A DNA stretch of 64,000 nucleotides. It comes from Hyaloperonospora brassicae (taxonomy: Eukaryota > Oomycota > Peronosporomycetes > Peronosporales > Peronosporaceae). The position numbers and the translations under genes are program-made. The stretch is from assembly GCA_947650285.1 (NCBI GenBank), contig CANTFL010001415.1, positions 44,257 through 108,256 of the forward strand. Direction: 5' to 3'. Of the stretch, positions 35,920 to 45,404 are shown in pieces. Each line of letters starts with the position of its first letter. The first letter of the stretch is position 1. The notes below the pieces were generated by a model. It worked only from the letters and a program-made list of their open reading frames with translations, had not been told where the DNA came from and did not search any database.

Positions 35920-37419
35920 ATGCGTGTCAATAGCTTGGTGCTATCGGCATTTGTCGCACCTCTCTTGCTCTTGCTGAGAGACGGCGAACTAGCATGTGCT
36001 AATGCTATTAGTTCTGAACAATCAAGCTTCAACGAATCCACGCCCGACCCCAGACGAATGCATCATGCCAGCCCAGCCGCTTCAGGCCCGACCGCGTCCA
36101 TTCCGGAGTCGCATGCCTCAGAAATGGACAAGACAGTGCGCAAAGACACCAGAAGCGAGGACCGGATGGAGAACAAGCTTGCAGAGGTGCTAGAATCGTC
36201 TGCTCTTGCATTGACTGACGTGGCGAGCAAAGTCAAACCTTTCGGCCGCGAGGAGAAGCTTCCGCAGACCATGGCACAACCCGATTGGCCATCTTTCCAC
36301 TACGCTCTCAAAGCCAAAAACACCAGGGCATTTGAGAACTTTGCGAGAGGCGAACAACCCATGGACGCAACGAAATTTGCAACGTTACTACTTCGCAATG
36401 AGGCTCGAATATCGTCCCGTTGGCACGTTCGATATTTGAAGATAGTTCGCGCCTTATTGTCGAAGAGGAACCCACTAGAAGTGACGCGTCTGATTGTGTC
36501 GCTTCGTTCGATTCCAGAAATGACAGCTGTTTCCGACATGCTACACAGACAGCTAGTTGCGATCCACAAGAATATCCCTAACGTCATGTCTGACGCATGG
36601 ATGGGGTTGGGACTGGACCCCAGAAAATTGTTTGAAGTCCTTGGCCGGCTCTTCACACGAACTGACGATGAAAGACTGGCGTTTATGCACGAATGGGTAC
36701 TGTACATGATACGGTATCGAAAAGCGCACTCGGCAGCACTCGGCATCGATGAAGCATTCAGCTTATTGTTCCCAAACATGAACCCGGGACAAGTGTATGC
36801 TTATCTCCATCGACTGACGAAAAAACCTGCTCAAGAAGTGCTCGCGAAAACCTTGTTGGATCTTTATCGCGAGGTCAGAAATTTTGCTTCGCCGGAGAAC
36901 CAGTCGAAGATTCAAAGGCTTTTGTTTCGAGAGGTGCAACTCGAAAAGACTCCACCCCATGTTCGTGCTTTCGCGGAGCTGGCTGTACCTTCAGGGCCTA
37001 TGAACGCTCCAGCTTTTGCGCATTTGCTTGAAAAACTTCGTCCATTGGGGCCAGAAGATTTGTACGCTAGACTCATGGATATTGTCAAGACGTTGTGGAT
37101 CTTAAGACCCCCAGCGGAAGTGGTGCAAGTACTGGCATCCCTTCACATGATCCCGGGCAATGAATTTATAGCTACTGAGATGCACAGAATACTTGCAAGC
37201 CAGTACCTGCCAGGGCGAATGCGCTTTGTGTGGATGGAGGCGGGACTGCACCCTGGGATCATTCAGGAGAGTTGCATCGGTGGAAGGTATGTGCCGTACG
37301 ACTTCTTCAATTATGCACTTGAAACTGAATTACGCGAGTACTCTGAGCTGTTTGAAGTTGTGCATCCATACGCATACAGCACACGTGATGCTAATGGGTT
37401 TGTGTTGCATTACAAATAA
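35920..37419 (+). CDS. Secreted RxLR-like WY-domain effector, 499 aa
   Basis: A candidate host-translocated virulence effector. Residues 1-29 form a signal peptide (hydrophobic VLSAFVAPLLLLL, cleavage probably after ACANA). The leader is low-complexity and polar, with RRMH at 45-48 where an RxLR motif is usual and RSEDR at 78-82 in the place of the dEER motif, so both are degenerate. From about 120 on it is helical, with two WY/LWY-type motifs: AWMGLGLDPRKLF at 226-238 and FVWMEAGLHPGII at 437-449. Segments about 181-238 and 394-449 are recognisably repeated, sharing P-x-EV, SL-x-x-IP and MHR/LHR positions. No intron needed. I chose the Met at 35920, not the in-frame Met at 35863, because it begins the signal peptide directly. 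The gene is GC-richer than its surroundings and stands alone between repeats. Target unknown. Confidence 0.85.
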   Translation: MRVNSLVLSAFVAPLLLLLRDGELACANAISSEQSSFNESTPDPRRMHHASPAASGPTASIPESHASEMDKTVRKDTRSEDRMENKLAEVLESSALALTDVASKVKPFGREEKLPQTMAQPDWPSFHYALKAKNTRAFENFARGEQPMDATKFATLLLRNEARISSRWHVRYLKIVRALLSKRNPLEVTRLIVSLRSIPEMTAVSDMLHRQLVAIHKNIPNVMSDAWMGLGLDPRKLFEVLGRLFTRTDDERLAFMHEWVLYMIRYRKAHSAALGIDEAFSLLFPNMNPGQVYAYLHRLTKKPAQEVLAKTLLDLYREVRNFASPENQSKIQRLLFREVQLEKTPPHVRAFAELAVPSGPMNAPAFAHLLEKLRPLGPEDLYARLMDIVKTLWILRPPAEVVQVLASLHMIPGNEFIATEMHRILASQYLPGRMRFVWMEAGLHPGIIQESCIGGRYVPYDFFNYALETELREYSELFEVVHPYAYSTRDANGFVLHYK

Positions 37420-38217
37420 CGACAAGTCTAGAAGAGCAGCATCAGATCTGTTGAGGAGGATTGCGGAGACGAAGAGCGTATCAAGCCAAGCGTGCGTTCG
37501 TTGCGAATTTTATGTTAGATTGAGATGACGCAATGAGTGCGGAAGACTTAGAGGTAGCATAAGTGATGGCGAACTAAGGATCTTTTCTACACTGTGCGTA
37601 ATTATATCCGTGTGTCCTTCGAGCAACGTTCACACAGCATCAGTCCATATAGCCTTCAATGTCACATTTGAGCTTCTTTTGACAGTCCATGCTAATAATT
37701 ACTTGTAATAGCGATGACCTAATTCTTTATTTATTGAATGCAATAGTGCGAATACGTTATATAATTTCGACATGCAAATGTCACTGATGATATTATCTTT
37801 CTGGACAATTTTTATCAAAACTACATTAGGTGATTTTGAGTAATATTGCTGATTTTTTTATGTAGGTCATTACGTTAATCAGCAAAAGGATTATTCAATA
37901 ATGGACGCGCGCAATGTGTGGCGAGCACAATTCACAGATTGTATTTGTATTGAGATGTAAGCCTTAAAATTGATTACACATACTATAAAGGCATATACCA
38001 TTATAAAAACATAATCCTATCTATACCGATATCTCAAAAAAAGTTAAATGATCGTGTAGGAAGATTTTAAGACAACTGCTTACTGCTGTCAGTATCCGTA
38101 ACCTAACACTGTTGCATTACAAGTAAGTTGCCCGAAACATCGATGCCAAAATCATTTCAAAGTATGAAGTGAAGGCCATAAATAATACAAATTGGCCTTC
38201 GCGAAGTAGTCCTTGCG
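37420..38217. other. Intergenic DNA between effector and element 2
   Basis: 3' region of the effector gene followed by AT-rich DNA. The short ORFs here have no recognised content. Confidence 0.5.
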
Positions 38218-38222
38218 CTAAG
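38218..38222. other. Target-site duplication, left (CTAAG)
   Basis: Five bases abutting the left LTR; the right flank at 45934-45938 is CGAAG. Four of five match, consistent with a 5-bp duplication typical of Ty3/Gypsy integrases and one later mutation. Confidence 0.65.
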
Positions 38223-38752
38223 TTTAGCGGAGCTACACAGCTCCTGAAGTCAGAGTAAGACTTAACGCTCAATGAGCTACTTAAGGTTCTACGAACCCGA
38301 CTCAAAGAGTCAGCATCTCAGAGAGATAAGGTTTGGTTCGAAGAACCCGACTTCAAGAGTCAACATGCTCAGAGATTTTACGGTCCCTGTTCCAGGGGAC
38401 CAAACGATTCAGAAAATCACAGCAGAGAGTGCACTAGGAGTATATGCCTTAACAAGGCCTTGCTACCTCCTTAACGACGTTAAGACGCCTCAGAGAGGCA
38501 CGTGCCTATCGGTTCAAAATAGATACTGAATTTTGTTTCTTTTTTTAACCTAAAAGAACACCTTAGAACAAAGTAATTAACCTACTCACTAATGTCCTAA
38601 ATAAACCTCTCAAAAGATCCCGTAATTTATGGTTGACAGACATCAGTCTTCATCAATTGATACTGTGTTCTAATATTGCTTTAAAGGGGATCCCGTCTCT
38701 TGTGTATACCACACCTATTGTCGACTACCAGTCGACGTGTAACCCCGTTACA
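38223..38752 (-). repeat. 3' LTR of element 2
   Basis: Read on the minus strand it begins TGTAACGGGG, preceded by a polypurine tract. Its other end has TTTAGC where the partner LTR has TGCAGC, so the terminal CA has mutated. It contains a 50-bp imperfect direct duplication starting at 38285 and 38335. An 85-codon plus-strand ORF (38272-38529) is identical in both LTRs; it is antisense to the element and probably not a gene. Confidence 0.92.
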
Positions 38753-38764
38753 CCCTCCCCCACC
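38753..38764 (-). promoter_or_regulatory. Polypurine tract of element 2
   Basis: Minus strand GGTGGGGGAGGG lies directly against the start of the 3' LTR, the position of the plus-strand primer for reverse transcription. Confidence 0.85.
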
Positions 38765-38860
38765 AGACTGACGTTTCCACAAAATATCAATCGAATTCTT
38801 TTCTCGAAGAGGACGATGTGTGTGCGCTTCAACCTCACGGTTAGCAAAACACAAAACAAA

Positions 38861-40121
38861 ATGGCATCGCCACCCCATGAGTCCTCGACTCTCCCGTCTT
38901 TTCTTATCATCGATGTAGATGTGGATTACGGTAGCGATACCGATATCCATGGTGATGAGAGGAGAATTTCCAACTCACAAGTGCAAGAGGCACCGCCTCA
39001 TACTGCACCAAACCCATTTGCCGAGCATGGCGAAGCCAACGCGCCATCGGCGCCGCATCAAACACTTCCTGTGGGCGATGCAATCATCACTAATTCGCTC
39101 GACGAGCAACAAGAGTTGGCAATCCAACGAGAGGAGAGCGCTCAGCGCCGTATGCATCTTGCTGCAACCCTTGAGGGTCGTTGTGGCTATCTGTTCACAA
39201 CACTCAATGTGGAAGAGCGTATACGACAAATGAAAGGTCCTTCTTTGGCAACTTGGGCCATTGGCGCTGAGTCAACGTCTTCTGATGAGGTGAAGATTCG
39301 ACAAGTACTTCGTGCGAGGTACATGCAATCTCACTTGACGACTCAGAGTCAATACAAGTTGCGACTTGATACGCAAGAACGAAGTGCAACGAATACACCA
39401 ATGAAGGGTATACTCATTCTCTTGTTCGCACCCGAATTGCAGAAAGAAAAAGACGACGCTTTTGTTTGCTAATTGCATCGGAAACGACACCTCAGCAGCG
39501 TGTTAGCTCTCAGTGCAAGTGCTGACGTGGTAGATTTTTGTCTAGAACGAAAGCTTCGGTATGATTACGCCATGCTTAGCGCCAGAGGCCAGTTGCGAAC
39601 TCGTACAAGCTATACTCCGACTGTGCCGGTTGATGGGGGTGTTGGTTAAGCGGTGCCAAACGACCCACCTGCATCCACCACTATTGGTTAGAAGCGCTCT
39701 CGGTCGAGGGATGATTCTTTGCTCGATGTTCAAAAACATTAACGGCGTATGGGAAATCTTACCGAAGGGGTATCTCAAACTCCCACGAGGGCTCTGACTC
39801 CGGGTACCCTCGCCACTTCACCAGATACTTATATTGACCTTGACGACGACGTCGTTTCAGGAGTCGCTCCACATAGATTTGGCGGTCTCCTTGCTCATCG
39901 AGCAGCGTCGAATGGTGGTCAATATACCGAAATGGAGCATGAGAAGATGCTTCTCGAGTTAAGTAGTCCCCGTGAGACATTGGGTCAGAACCAGAGTGCG
40001 TTTGACGCGATGCGATCCCGTTAAAAAGGTGTTGGAGCTGGGCCAAGCCCGGATGGAGGCTCAGCTTGACCTTTTGATACGGATTCGGCAACTGATGGCA
40101 AGGCCTTTCTATGCGGCGTAA
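38861..40121 (+). pseudogene. Antisense ORF in the chromovirus 3' end, function unknown
   Basis: On the strand opposite to pol, a protein-like sequence runs from Met 38861 toward 40121. The first part is open for 204 codons (to 39472): MASPPHESS, an acidic IIDVDVDYGSDTDIHGDE, a Pro/Ala-rich stretch, then a charged helical region (EERIRQMKGPSLATWAIGAE; EVKIRQVLRARYMQSHL). Frame changes then give HSLVRTRIAERKRRRFCLLI, DVVDFCLERKLRYDYAMLS, SPDTYIDLDDDVVSGVAP, and finally VKKVLELGQARMEAQLDLL ending FYAA and a stop at 40119. About 420 codons in all, with three or more frameshifts/stops. The same bases encode the chromodomain on the minus strand between 39759 and 39875. An upstream in-frame Met at 38633 lies in the LTR. 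The product resembles a gag-like coiled-coil protein loosely; I do not recognise a family. Confidence 0.6.
39759..39875 (-). pseudogene. Chromodomain of element 2
   Basis: The end of the minus-strand ORF reads YVERLLKRRRRQGQYKYLV, then KWRGYPESEPSWEFE. This is the chromodomain pattern (VE-I---R---g--qYLVKW-GY----sWEp), with the aromatic residues Y, W and W present. In chromoviruses this module directs integration to marked chromatin. It is in frame with a spacer reaching 40130 but not with the preceding integrase, so a frameshift separates them. Confidence 0.9.
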
Positions 40122-40446
40122 GCTCCTCAAACTTCACGTGACACGGATCCAGATTGGGCTTAAGCAAGCACACGTAGAACTTAGGGTGTGTTCGCAGTTT
40201 GCACGGAAGGTTGAGCGTGAACGTAAGTACCTTCTTGTGGACGACCATAAATGGTCCAATGAAGCGCGGACGAATCTTTGTCTCGAAGACGGCGAACATT
40301 ACATTTGTAAGTACGAATTTGGCATTGAGTAGAACTTGGTCCACGACCTCATAAACGCTCAATACAACCTCTGCCTTTAGCATCAGCTCGTTTCTTCTGA
40401 TTTTCTTGGATATTAGCCAGTGCGTCACGCACATGTCGTAAGACAT
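40021..40446 (-). pseudogene. Integrase C-terminal region of element 2
   Basis: A 141-codon minus-strand ORF with YEVVDQVLLNA, then KIRPRFIGPFMVV, NLPCKLRTHPKFYV and LLKP. This is the post-catalytic C-terminal part of Gypsy integrases (the 'GPF...' module with L-P...h-vFHV-LLkp pattern), which binds DNA and leads to the chromodomain. The ORF ends with a Pro/Gly-rich tail at 40025. Confidence 0.85.
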
Positions 40447-40668
40447 TTAATCGCGTTGCGAGAAACTCGCTTACCTGTTTTTTACAGTAGAGGGTCTGAT
40501 ATCAGCAAGCCGATCGGCAACTCCTACCCCACCAAGCCCTGAAAAACGCAGTGGTAGCGTTTACGGAACGCGAGGGTGTGTGAGACCATTCACAAAAAAT
40601 GGTGGGTAGCCAATGACGGCATGCACGGCATTAGTCAACGCAAACTCAACGACAGGGAGAATCTAACT

Positions 40669-41370
40669 TCAACGCTTAGGATTTTTTGCGCAAACACTGC
40701 GCAAGATGTCACCGATGATGCGATTCACTCTCTCATTTTGACCATCTGTCTGCGGATGATACGCTGTGGACATGTCCAAACGTGTGCCAAGCACCTTAAA
40801 AATGAATATCCAAAACATCCCAGTGAAGCAAGGATGTCTATCAGAGACAATTTCCAACAGCAAACCGTGTTGTCGAAACACCCGATCGATAAATAGCGTA
40901 GATATACCCTCACCATCATGGTATACGGCACCGCCGCTAAATGAGCCGTCTTGCTTAACCGGTCAGCAAAGATCACAATACCTGTATTGCCATACGAATC
41001 TTTCGGTAAACCGCACAGGAGATTCATGCTGATGGACTCCCAATATCCCTTGGGTACAAGCAAACTAGCCAGCGGTGCGGCCGCGTGAGGTGATGGTATC
41101 ACACGTTGCAACGTTTCACATGTACGCACATATGTGCTCACCCATTTGTATAGTCGGGGCCACCAATAGCATTGGCTTACCGAGCCGTAAGTCTTCTCAC
41201 GACCGAGGTGACCACCTAACGCAGTATCATGTGCCTCACAGAGGATATGATACTCAACTCCTTATTATGAGGGACAAAAATGCGAGGGGTATCCTCCACA
41301 TCCGTGCTACGGCACAACAGGCCTTGATCGATGAAATATCAATGTAGCCTCGAACGTAATAATGCCACAT
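40669..41370 (-). pseudogene. Integrase (element 2), catalytic residues damaged
   Basis: The zinc-binding part reads EAHDTALGGHLGREKTYG (about 41255-41200) and TYVRTCETLQRV near 41120; the last Cys of the HHCC motif is Leu. In the catalytic core the ORF 41141-40725 has SMNLLCGLPKDSYGNTG and FADRLSKTAHL; the first catalytic Asp, normally before the 'GLP' segment (MDF...GLP), is Asn. The second is kept in EIVSDRHPCFTG, and the Glu of GQNERVNRIIGD is kept. The core is split over two frames (ORFs 41141-40725 and 40881-40669). The protein could not integrate DNA. Confidence 0.9.
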
Positions 41371-41900
41371 TTAAATGTCTGAGTCCTTAAACTCCTCGCT
41401 CCCTAGATCACGCAGTCGAGCTACACAATGTTCATCCTTGGCATATGCCATACGGATTAGGTCAGTGACCGACGACGACAGAGTCGTAACATGAGCAATC
41501 TCATAGTCAAGCCTGCGTGACAACGCATCAGCCAAAGCATTCTGCTTTCCCGGCTTATATTTCACCTCGATTATGTACTCGACAAAGAAGGAAAGGCAAC
41601 GAGCGATTCTCTACGAGAGGTGAGGCGACTGGGTCGCAGTGCCTATTGACGCATATTCTGTATAGATCACAAACGGCTTCGAGCCAATAAGATGAATATT
41701 ATTTGACGAGAGCATACTTAATTGAAAGTAGCTCTATGTCATGAACAGGATAGTTCTCTTCTGTAGCCTTCAGCTGCCGGGGTTAAACCGCAATGACGCT
41801 TACCGTCCATTATAATCTGTCTGGAACAGAGCGTATCTGACTTTGCCATATGCAGAGCACTGCATTTGGCAGAGTCAGATGCGTCACAGACGACACTGAA
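41371..41900 (-). pseudogene. RNase H region of element 2
   Basis: The minus strand gives SVVCDASDSAKCSALHM (first catalytic Asp in CDAS, about 41900-41850), EENYPVHDIELLSIKYALVK (catalytic Glu in IELL, about 41760-41705), then, after a frameshift, IYTEYASIGTAT where the usual tDh--L Asp is Glu, and a stop before EVKYKPGKQNALADALSRR (41575-41510). The last segment is the conserved end of Gypsy RNase H. ORF 41565-41371 continues into the spacer before integrase. Confidence 0.85.
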
Positions 41901-42235
41901 AGATGATTAAGAATCAGGCAAAGCCAAGATTGGCGCATTAAGGAGACTTTCCTGTACTGCTTGAAAAGCATCATGCTCGGTGCTAGAACAGCACCATTCT
42001 ACATCCATTTAAAAAGATTGGCTAATGCCGAGCCATTTCTGCGTTATTCGCACAATACTTGTGTAATTGGAAAGACCAAGCCACTTATGAAATTTTTTTT
42101 ATCTAACGAACCGGCCAATCAACTATGGCTTTTACCTTAGCGGGATCCGCTCAAAGGCCTCGCTTACCAATAAAGCCATATAAATATAAAATTCACATTG
42201 CACCAAAGATTATCTTAAACGTGTTGGCGTACAAC
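41901..42235 (-). other. RT-RNase H connection of element 2, decayed
   Basis: Should encode the RT thumb and connection. Short protein-like words remain on the minus strand but no frame stays open. Confidence 0.5.
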
Positions 42236-42903
42236 TCATTCGGGCGCATGCGCTCGAGCACCGCTCGTAAATTTTTCAATGTGATTGTTCACATCTGACC
42301 AACCGTTCGTAGCACGATTATGGACAAAGATGTCATCAAAGTACGTCTGTGCATAAACTCGTTCAGGTATGGGAACAGTTGTGTCACAAGACGATTGAAT
42401 GTAGCCGGGGCATTTGATAACCCTTGTGGCATAACAAGCCACTCTCAGAGCATTCCACTCGGAGTGCTGACCGCTGCCAGGGATATGTCGCTTTCTCGCA
42501 TAAGCAGCTGGTTATAACCATCGACTAAGTCGACCTCACTGTACATTGCGCATCCCACCATATTGTTCTGATGAACATCCTTCCTCGAAATTGATGTCTG
42601 AGCCGGGATGGTGGCCGCATTAAGCTTTTTGTAAGAATGAACAATGCGCCACTTCCCATTGGGCTTTTTGACACAGAAGGTTGGTGTGGAATGGGGATAT
42701 TTGCCCTCACGCACCATTACTGCCGCGTGCTTTGCACGAAAGAAGTCGTCAATGACGTCGCACTGTTTCTTCGGTAAAGGCCACTGCCGTGTTAAGCAGT
42801 ATTTAGTTCCAGGAACCAAGTCAATTCCTTGACGTACACCTCTATCGGAAGGTAAAACGGACGGTGGGTTGTGACACACCACCTCCTGAAACTCCTTTAC
42901 CAA
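42236..42903 (-). pseudogene. Reverse transcriptase (element 2)
   Basis: ORF 42903-42445 (152 codons) contains HNPPSVLPSDRGVRQGIDL, TRQWPLPKKQCDVID, STPTFCVKKPNGKWRIVHSY and VDLVDGYNQLLM, which holds the first palm Asp. After a frameshift, ORF 42442-42236 has the catalytic box TYFDDIFVH (YxDD). A short gap after SGML has replaced the usual WEWLVMP-GL-NAP region with decayed sequence. Motif order and wording are those of oomycete Gypsy RT. Non-functional because of the frameshift. Confidence 0.95.
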
Positions 42904-43802
42904 AGGATAGAACGGATCAAGAGGATCCTTAACGATCGAAGATCTACTACGGGCATCCGACGCCTCCTTTGTATCCTTAAGGACATACTCGTCTGATAAC
43001 GAGGATATGTTAAACTTATTATCCGGCCGAGTGACCCTAACTCGGATATTTCTCCTGCCTGTAATGCTTGGCTAAATTCTCCGTTAGACATTTCGTCTAG
43101 GTCAAAGAGATTATCCAAGGAGGTAAGAGTCTCAAGACTAATATTGCCTTCAATCTGGCCAGTCAACTCATTGACAAGTGTATATAGTGTATTATTACTA
43201 TTATCACTTAGTGACTTCTTAGACGTTGGGCGCTAAACAATTGCCACCCTACGCTGAGGTTGGTTCCATAAAGAAACCTTACGCCTCCTAGAGTCCTAGA
43301 CAGTAGGGTCCCCGTGGTTGCTATATATCTTAGCACGCTTTATACGAGAACTCATGTCTTGAACGACATCTGGCGAAGTGTAACAAAACTTGAACACTTC
43401 ACTTATAGGATTTACTTGTACCACCTCACGTACAGCATCCGAGACCAGCCCTGAACACTCTGAATTCTCGCCAACAATGTCATTATCGACATTCAGTGAG
43501 GTACCTCCTCGGCCGCCCTCACTCGTTGGAATTTCACGTGTCACCCCACTCACATCAGAAAAAAACGTTCTTGATGTTGAGGCACTAGGCCAACCATTTG
43601 CAGCATGCAGTGAATCAGTATCACAACGAGTATCCCTCAACGGAGTATAAATTTCCTCAAATACGGTGAAAGAGCTCTTCTCAATATGGATGTCATTGAC
43701 ATTGGAGTTAATTAACTCTGACATACCAATGGCCAGCACATTGACATCTTTGTCAATGGCTCGCGCCAATAGCGCTTTGTTGCCTAGCAAAGGTGAGTTC
43801 AT
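42897..43802 (-). pseudogene. Protease-RT linker of element 2
   Basis: ORFs 43802-43296 (168 codons) and 43166-42897 fill the space between protease and RT. They are acidic, Ser/Asn/Asp-rich and without a known domain, as expected for a variable linker. A stop-rich gap separates them at 43167-43295. Confidence 0.6.
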
Positions 43803-43849
43803 GACTCTCCAAAACTTCGCTAGGGAAATTGCGCGTGGAGCCTAAGGTC

Positions 43850-44165
43850 TTAGACCTCCAATCGATTCATGGCTCATGGCGTTTAAGCCAAGCGATGCCT
43901 AGGACGAGATCATATCTCATATCCAAATCGAGGTTTAAGGCAGCGTTCAATGCTGTCAAAGTCCAAAAACTTCACACCTAAGTTCAACAGCACTTTAGTC
44001 ACCGTGATGAAACTACCAGTCGCTAAACGAACGGTGATCAAATCACCATCATGCGCTTTAAGCGCTTCAGCATATCTTTAACTTTTCTGAAGGGAACGAC
44101 GTCGAGCATCATTGCATGAAGTCCGGAGTCAATTAAGATCGACCAATGCTTCTTAAAGCATCCCA
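43850..44165 (-). pseudogene. Aspartic protease (element 2)
   Basis: Minus strand HWSILIDSGLHAMMLDV (about 44150-44100) carries the catalytic Asp-Ser-Gly followed by a His-Ala as in chromovirus proteases. The C-terminal part appears in other frames: TVRLATGSFITVTKVLLN, VKFLDFDSIERCL and RYDLVLGIAWLKRHEP followed by a stop where Trp is usual. At least two frameshifts. Confidence 0.8.
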
Positions 44166-44329
44166 CTCTCGCCTCGGCGACTAATAAGCCATACTTCTAT
44201 CCACGCTCAGTGCTGGCGGGAGCAGAGATCCGTGGGGCTAAGCCCTGTTTCACTCTACCTCGAAGAGATGTGACAGAGGTCAGTTCAACTCAGTAGGGCG
44301 CCCCGCACCTACTGGGTGTCGACTTTTCC

Positions 44330-44450
44330 CCGTGCCGTACCAGGTTTATGGTTGTAGCTGGGGTTTCAACCCATAGGAGACAGTTGTAGCTTACGCAAAG
44401 GACACTTAAGACGCGAGTGTTAAGTGCATCCACACATATAATAACGCATC
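44330..44450 (-). pseudogene. Zinc knuckle remnant of gag (element 2)
   Basis: The minus strand reads a short Cys segment, a stop, then HSRLKCPLRKLQ, the 'H--r-CP' half of a CCHC knuckle. The first half is unreadable. Confidence 0.5.
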
Positions 44451-44579
44451 ACTTCTTGTATCTGCTATGTAACATGAAGCTTCGCTTCAACTATATCTTC
44501 AGCATGGATGAGAATCATCAGTTTCACACTTACAGTATGTCGAGGTGCTTACAGAGGTTGCATCCGCAAAGCTTGGGTT

Positions 44580-45155
44580 CTACCCGTTCCAATCAAGTCT
44601 GGCCGAATCGAAGTTGTGCTCAGCATTATAGGCGATGTGAATATATTTCTCAAAAGTAGGGGGATGGAATCTAAACACCTCGGTCCTGGCAACGCCATAA
44701 CGAAGCCCTTCCATTAAGACAGTCACACAGAATGTCTCAGGGAGAGGGTCGGACTGCATGGCAGCCATCATAGTTGTCAACTCTTGAACATAGTCCGTTA
44801 ACTCAGTCTTACCCTGACGGGTAGACAAGAAGCGTAAGCGCACGCGATAAGCCTACTTAGGCGGCGAGAAAACTCGCAAAAGTTCTGAATTGAGCGAATT
44901 CCATGCGGGAAACATCTAATCGGCCGACGTACCACACGTAAGAGCCCACTTTCTAGCTCTTCCATCGAGCTTGGAGATAGCTAGCGAGACCCGCTGGCAC
45001 TTTACTGAGATAAGGCCGAAGCTCTTATCCATCTCAATTTCACGGATCCAGACGGTCAGGGTTTCCCCCTCCTTTCCAGAATAATGTTTAACGTCGACCC
45101 GAAGCGGACGAGGCTCAGACTCTTTTGGTGGCATCGCCACGTGGCCTGTCGGCAT
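44580..45155 (-). pseudogene. Gag capsid region (element 2)
   Basis: ORF 45155-44916 has PLRVDVKHYSGKEGETL, VWIREIEMDKSF and SKLDGRARKWALTC; ORF 44843-44580 has LRFLSTRQGKTELTDYVQEL, DPLPETFCVTVLMEGL and GVARTEVFRFHP. Together they are the retrotransposon gag capsid: the 'W--eie' start, the 'L-g-A--Wa' helix and the 'f----Q--s-l-dYv-eL' helices. A frameshift and a short gap divide them. A start Met at 45155 (MPTGHVAMPPKESE) is plausible. Structural protein of the virus-like particle; not functional here. Confidence 0.9.
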
Positions 45156-45380
45156 AGCCGATGCAACCTGGTTTTTAAACCTACCCTAGAAGAACCGTTT
45201 CATACTACATAAAGGTCTCGACTCGTGCATTGAGCACATCGGGACCTTGTGCAGCTAGATACTCCACATATTTTGGGCCTACTGATGCGGTCAGCTTATC
45301 AAGTGCGACATATTGTGTCTCAAAGAGGGGTGTGGAGTGCACCATCCTCACAGAGGATCAGTCGTTACCGACTTAGGCGT

Positions 45381-45402
45381 GGATTGACTACGAGTGCTAC
45401 CA
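45381..45402 (-). promoter_or_regulatory. Primer binding site of element 2
   Basis: Minus strand TGGTAGCACTCGTAG starts two bases after the end of the 5' LTR. TGG is the complement of the tRNA CCA end. I could not say which tRNA. Confidence 0.65.
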
Positions 45403-45404
45403 AG

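Noticed and set aside
38272..38529. 85-codon plus-strand ORF repeated at 45454-45711 as a duplicated gene
   Set aside because: Both lie inside the LTRs of element 2 and are identical because the LTRs are; no protein domain.
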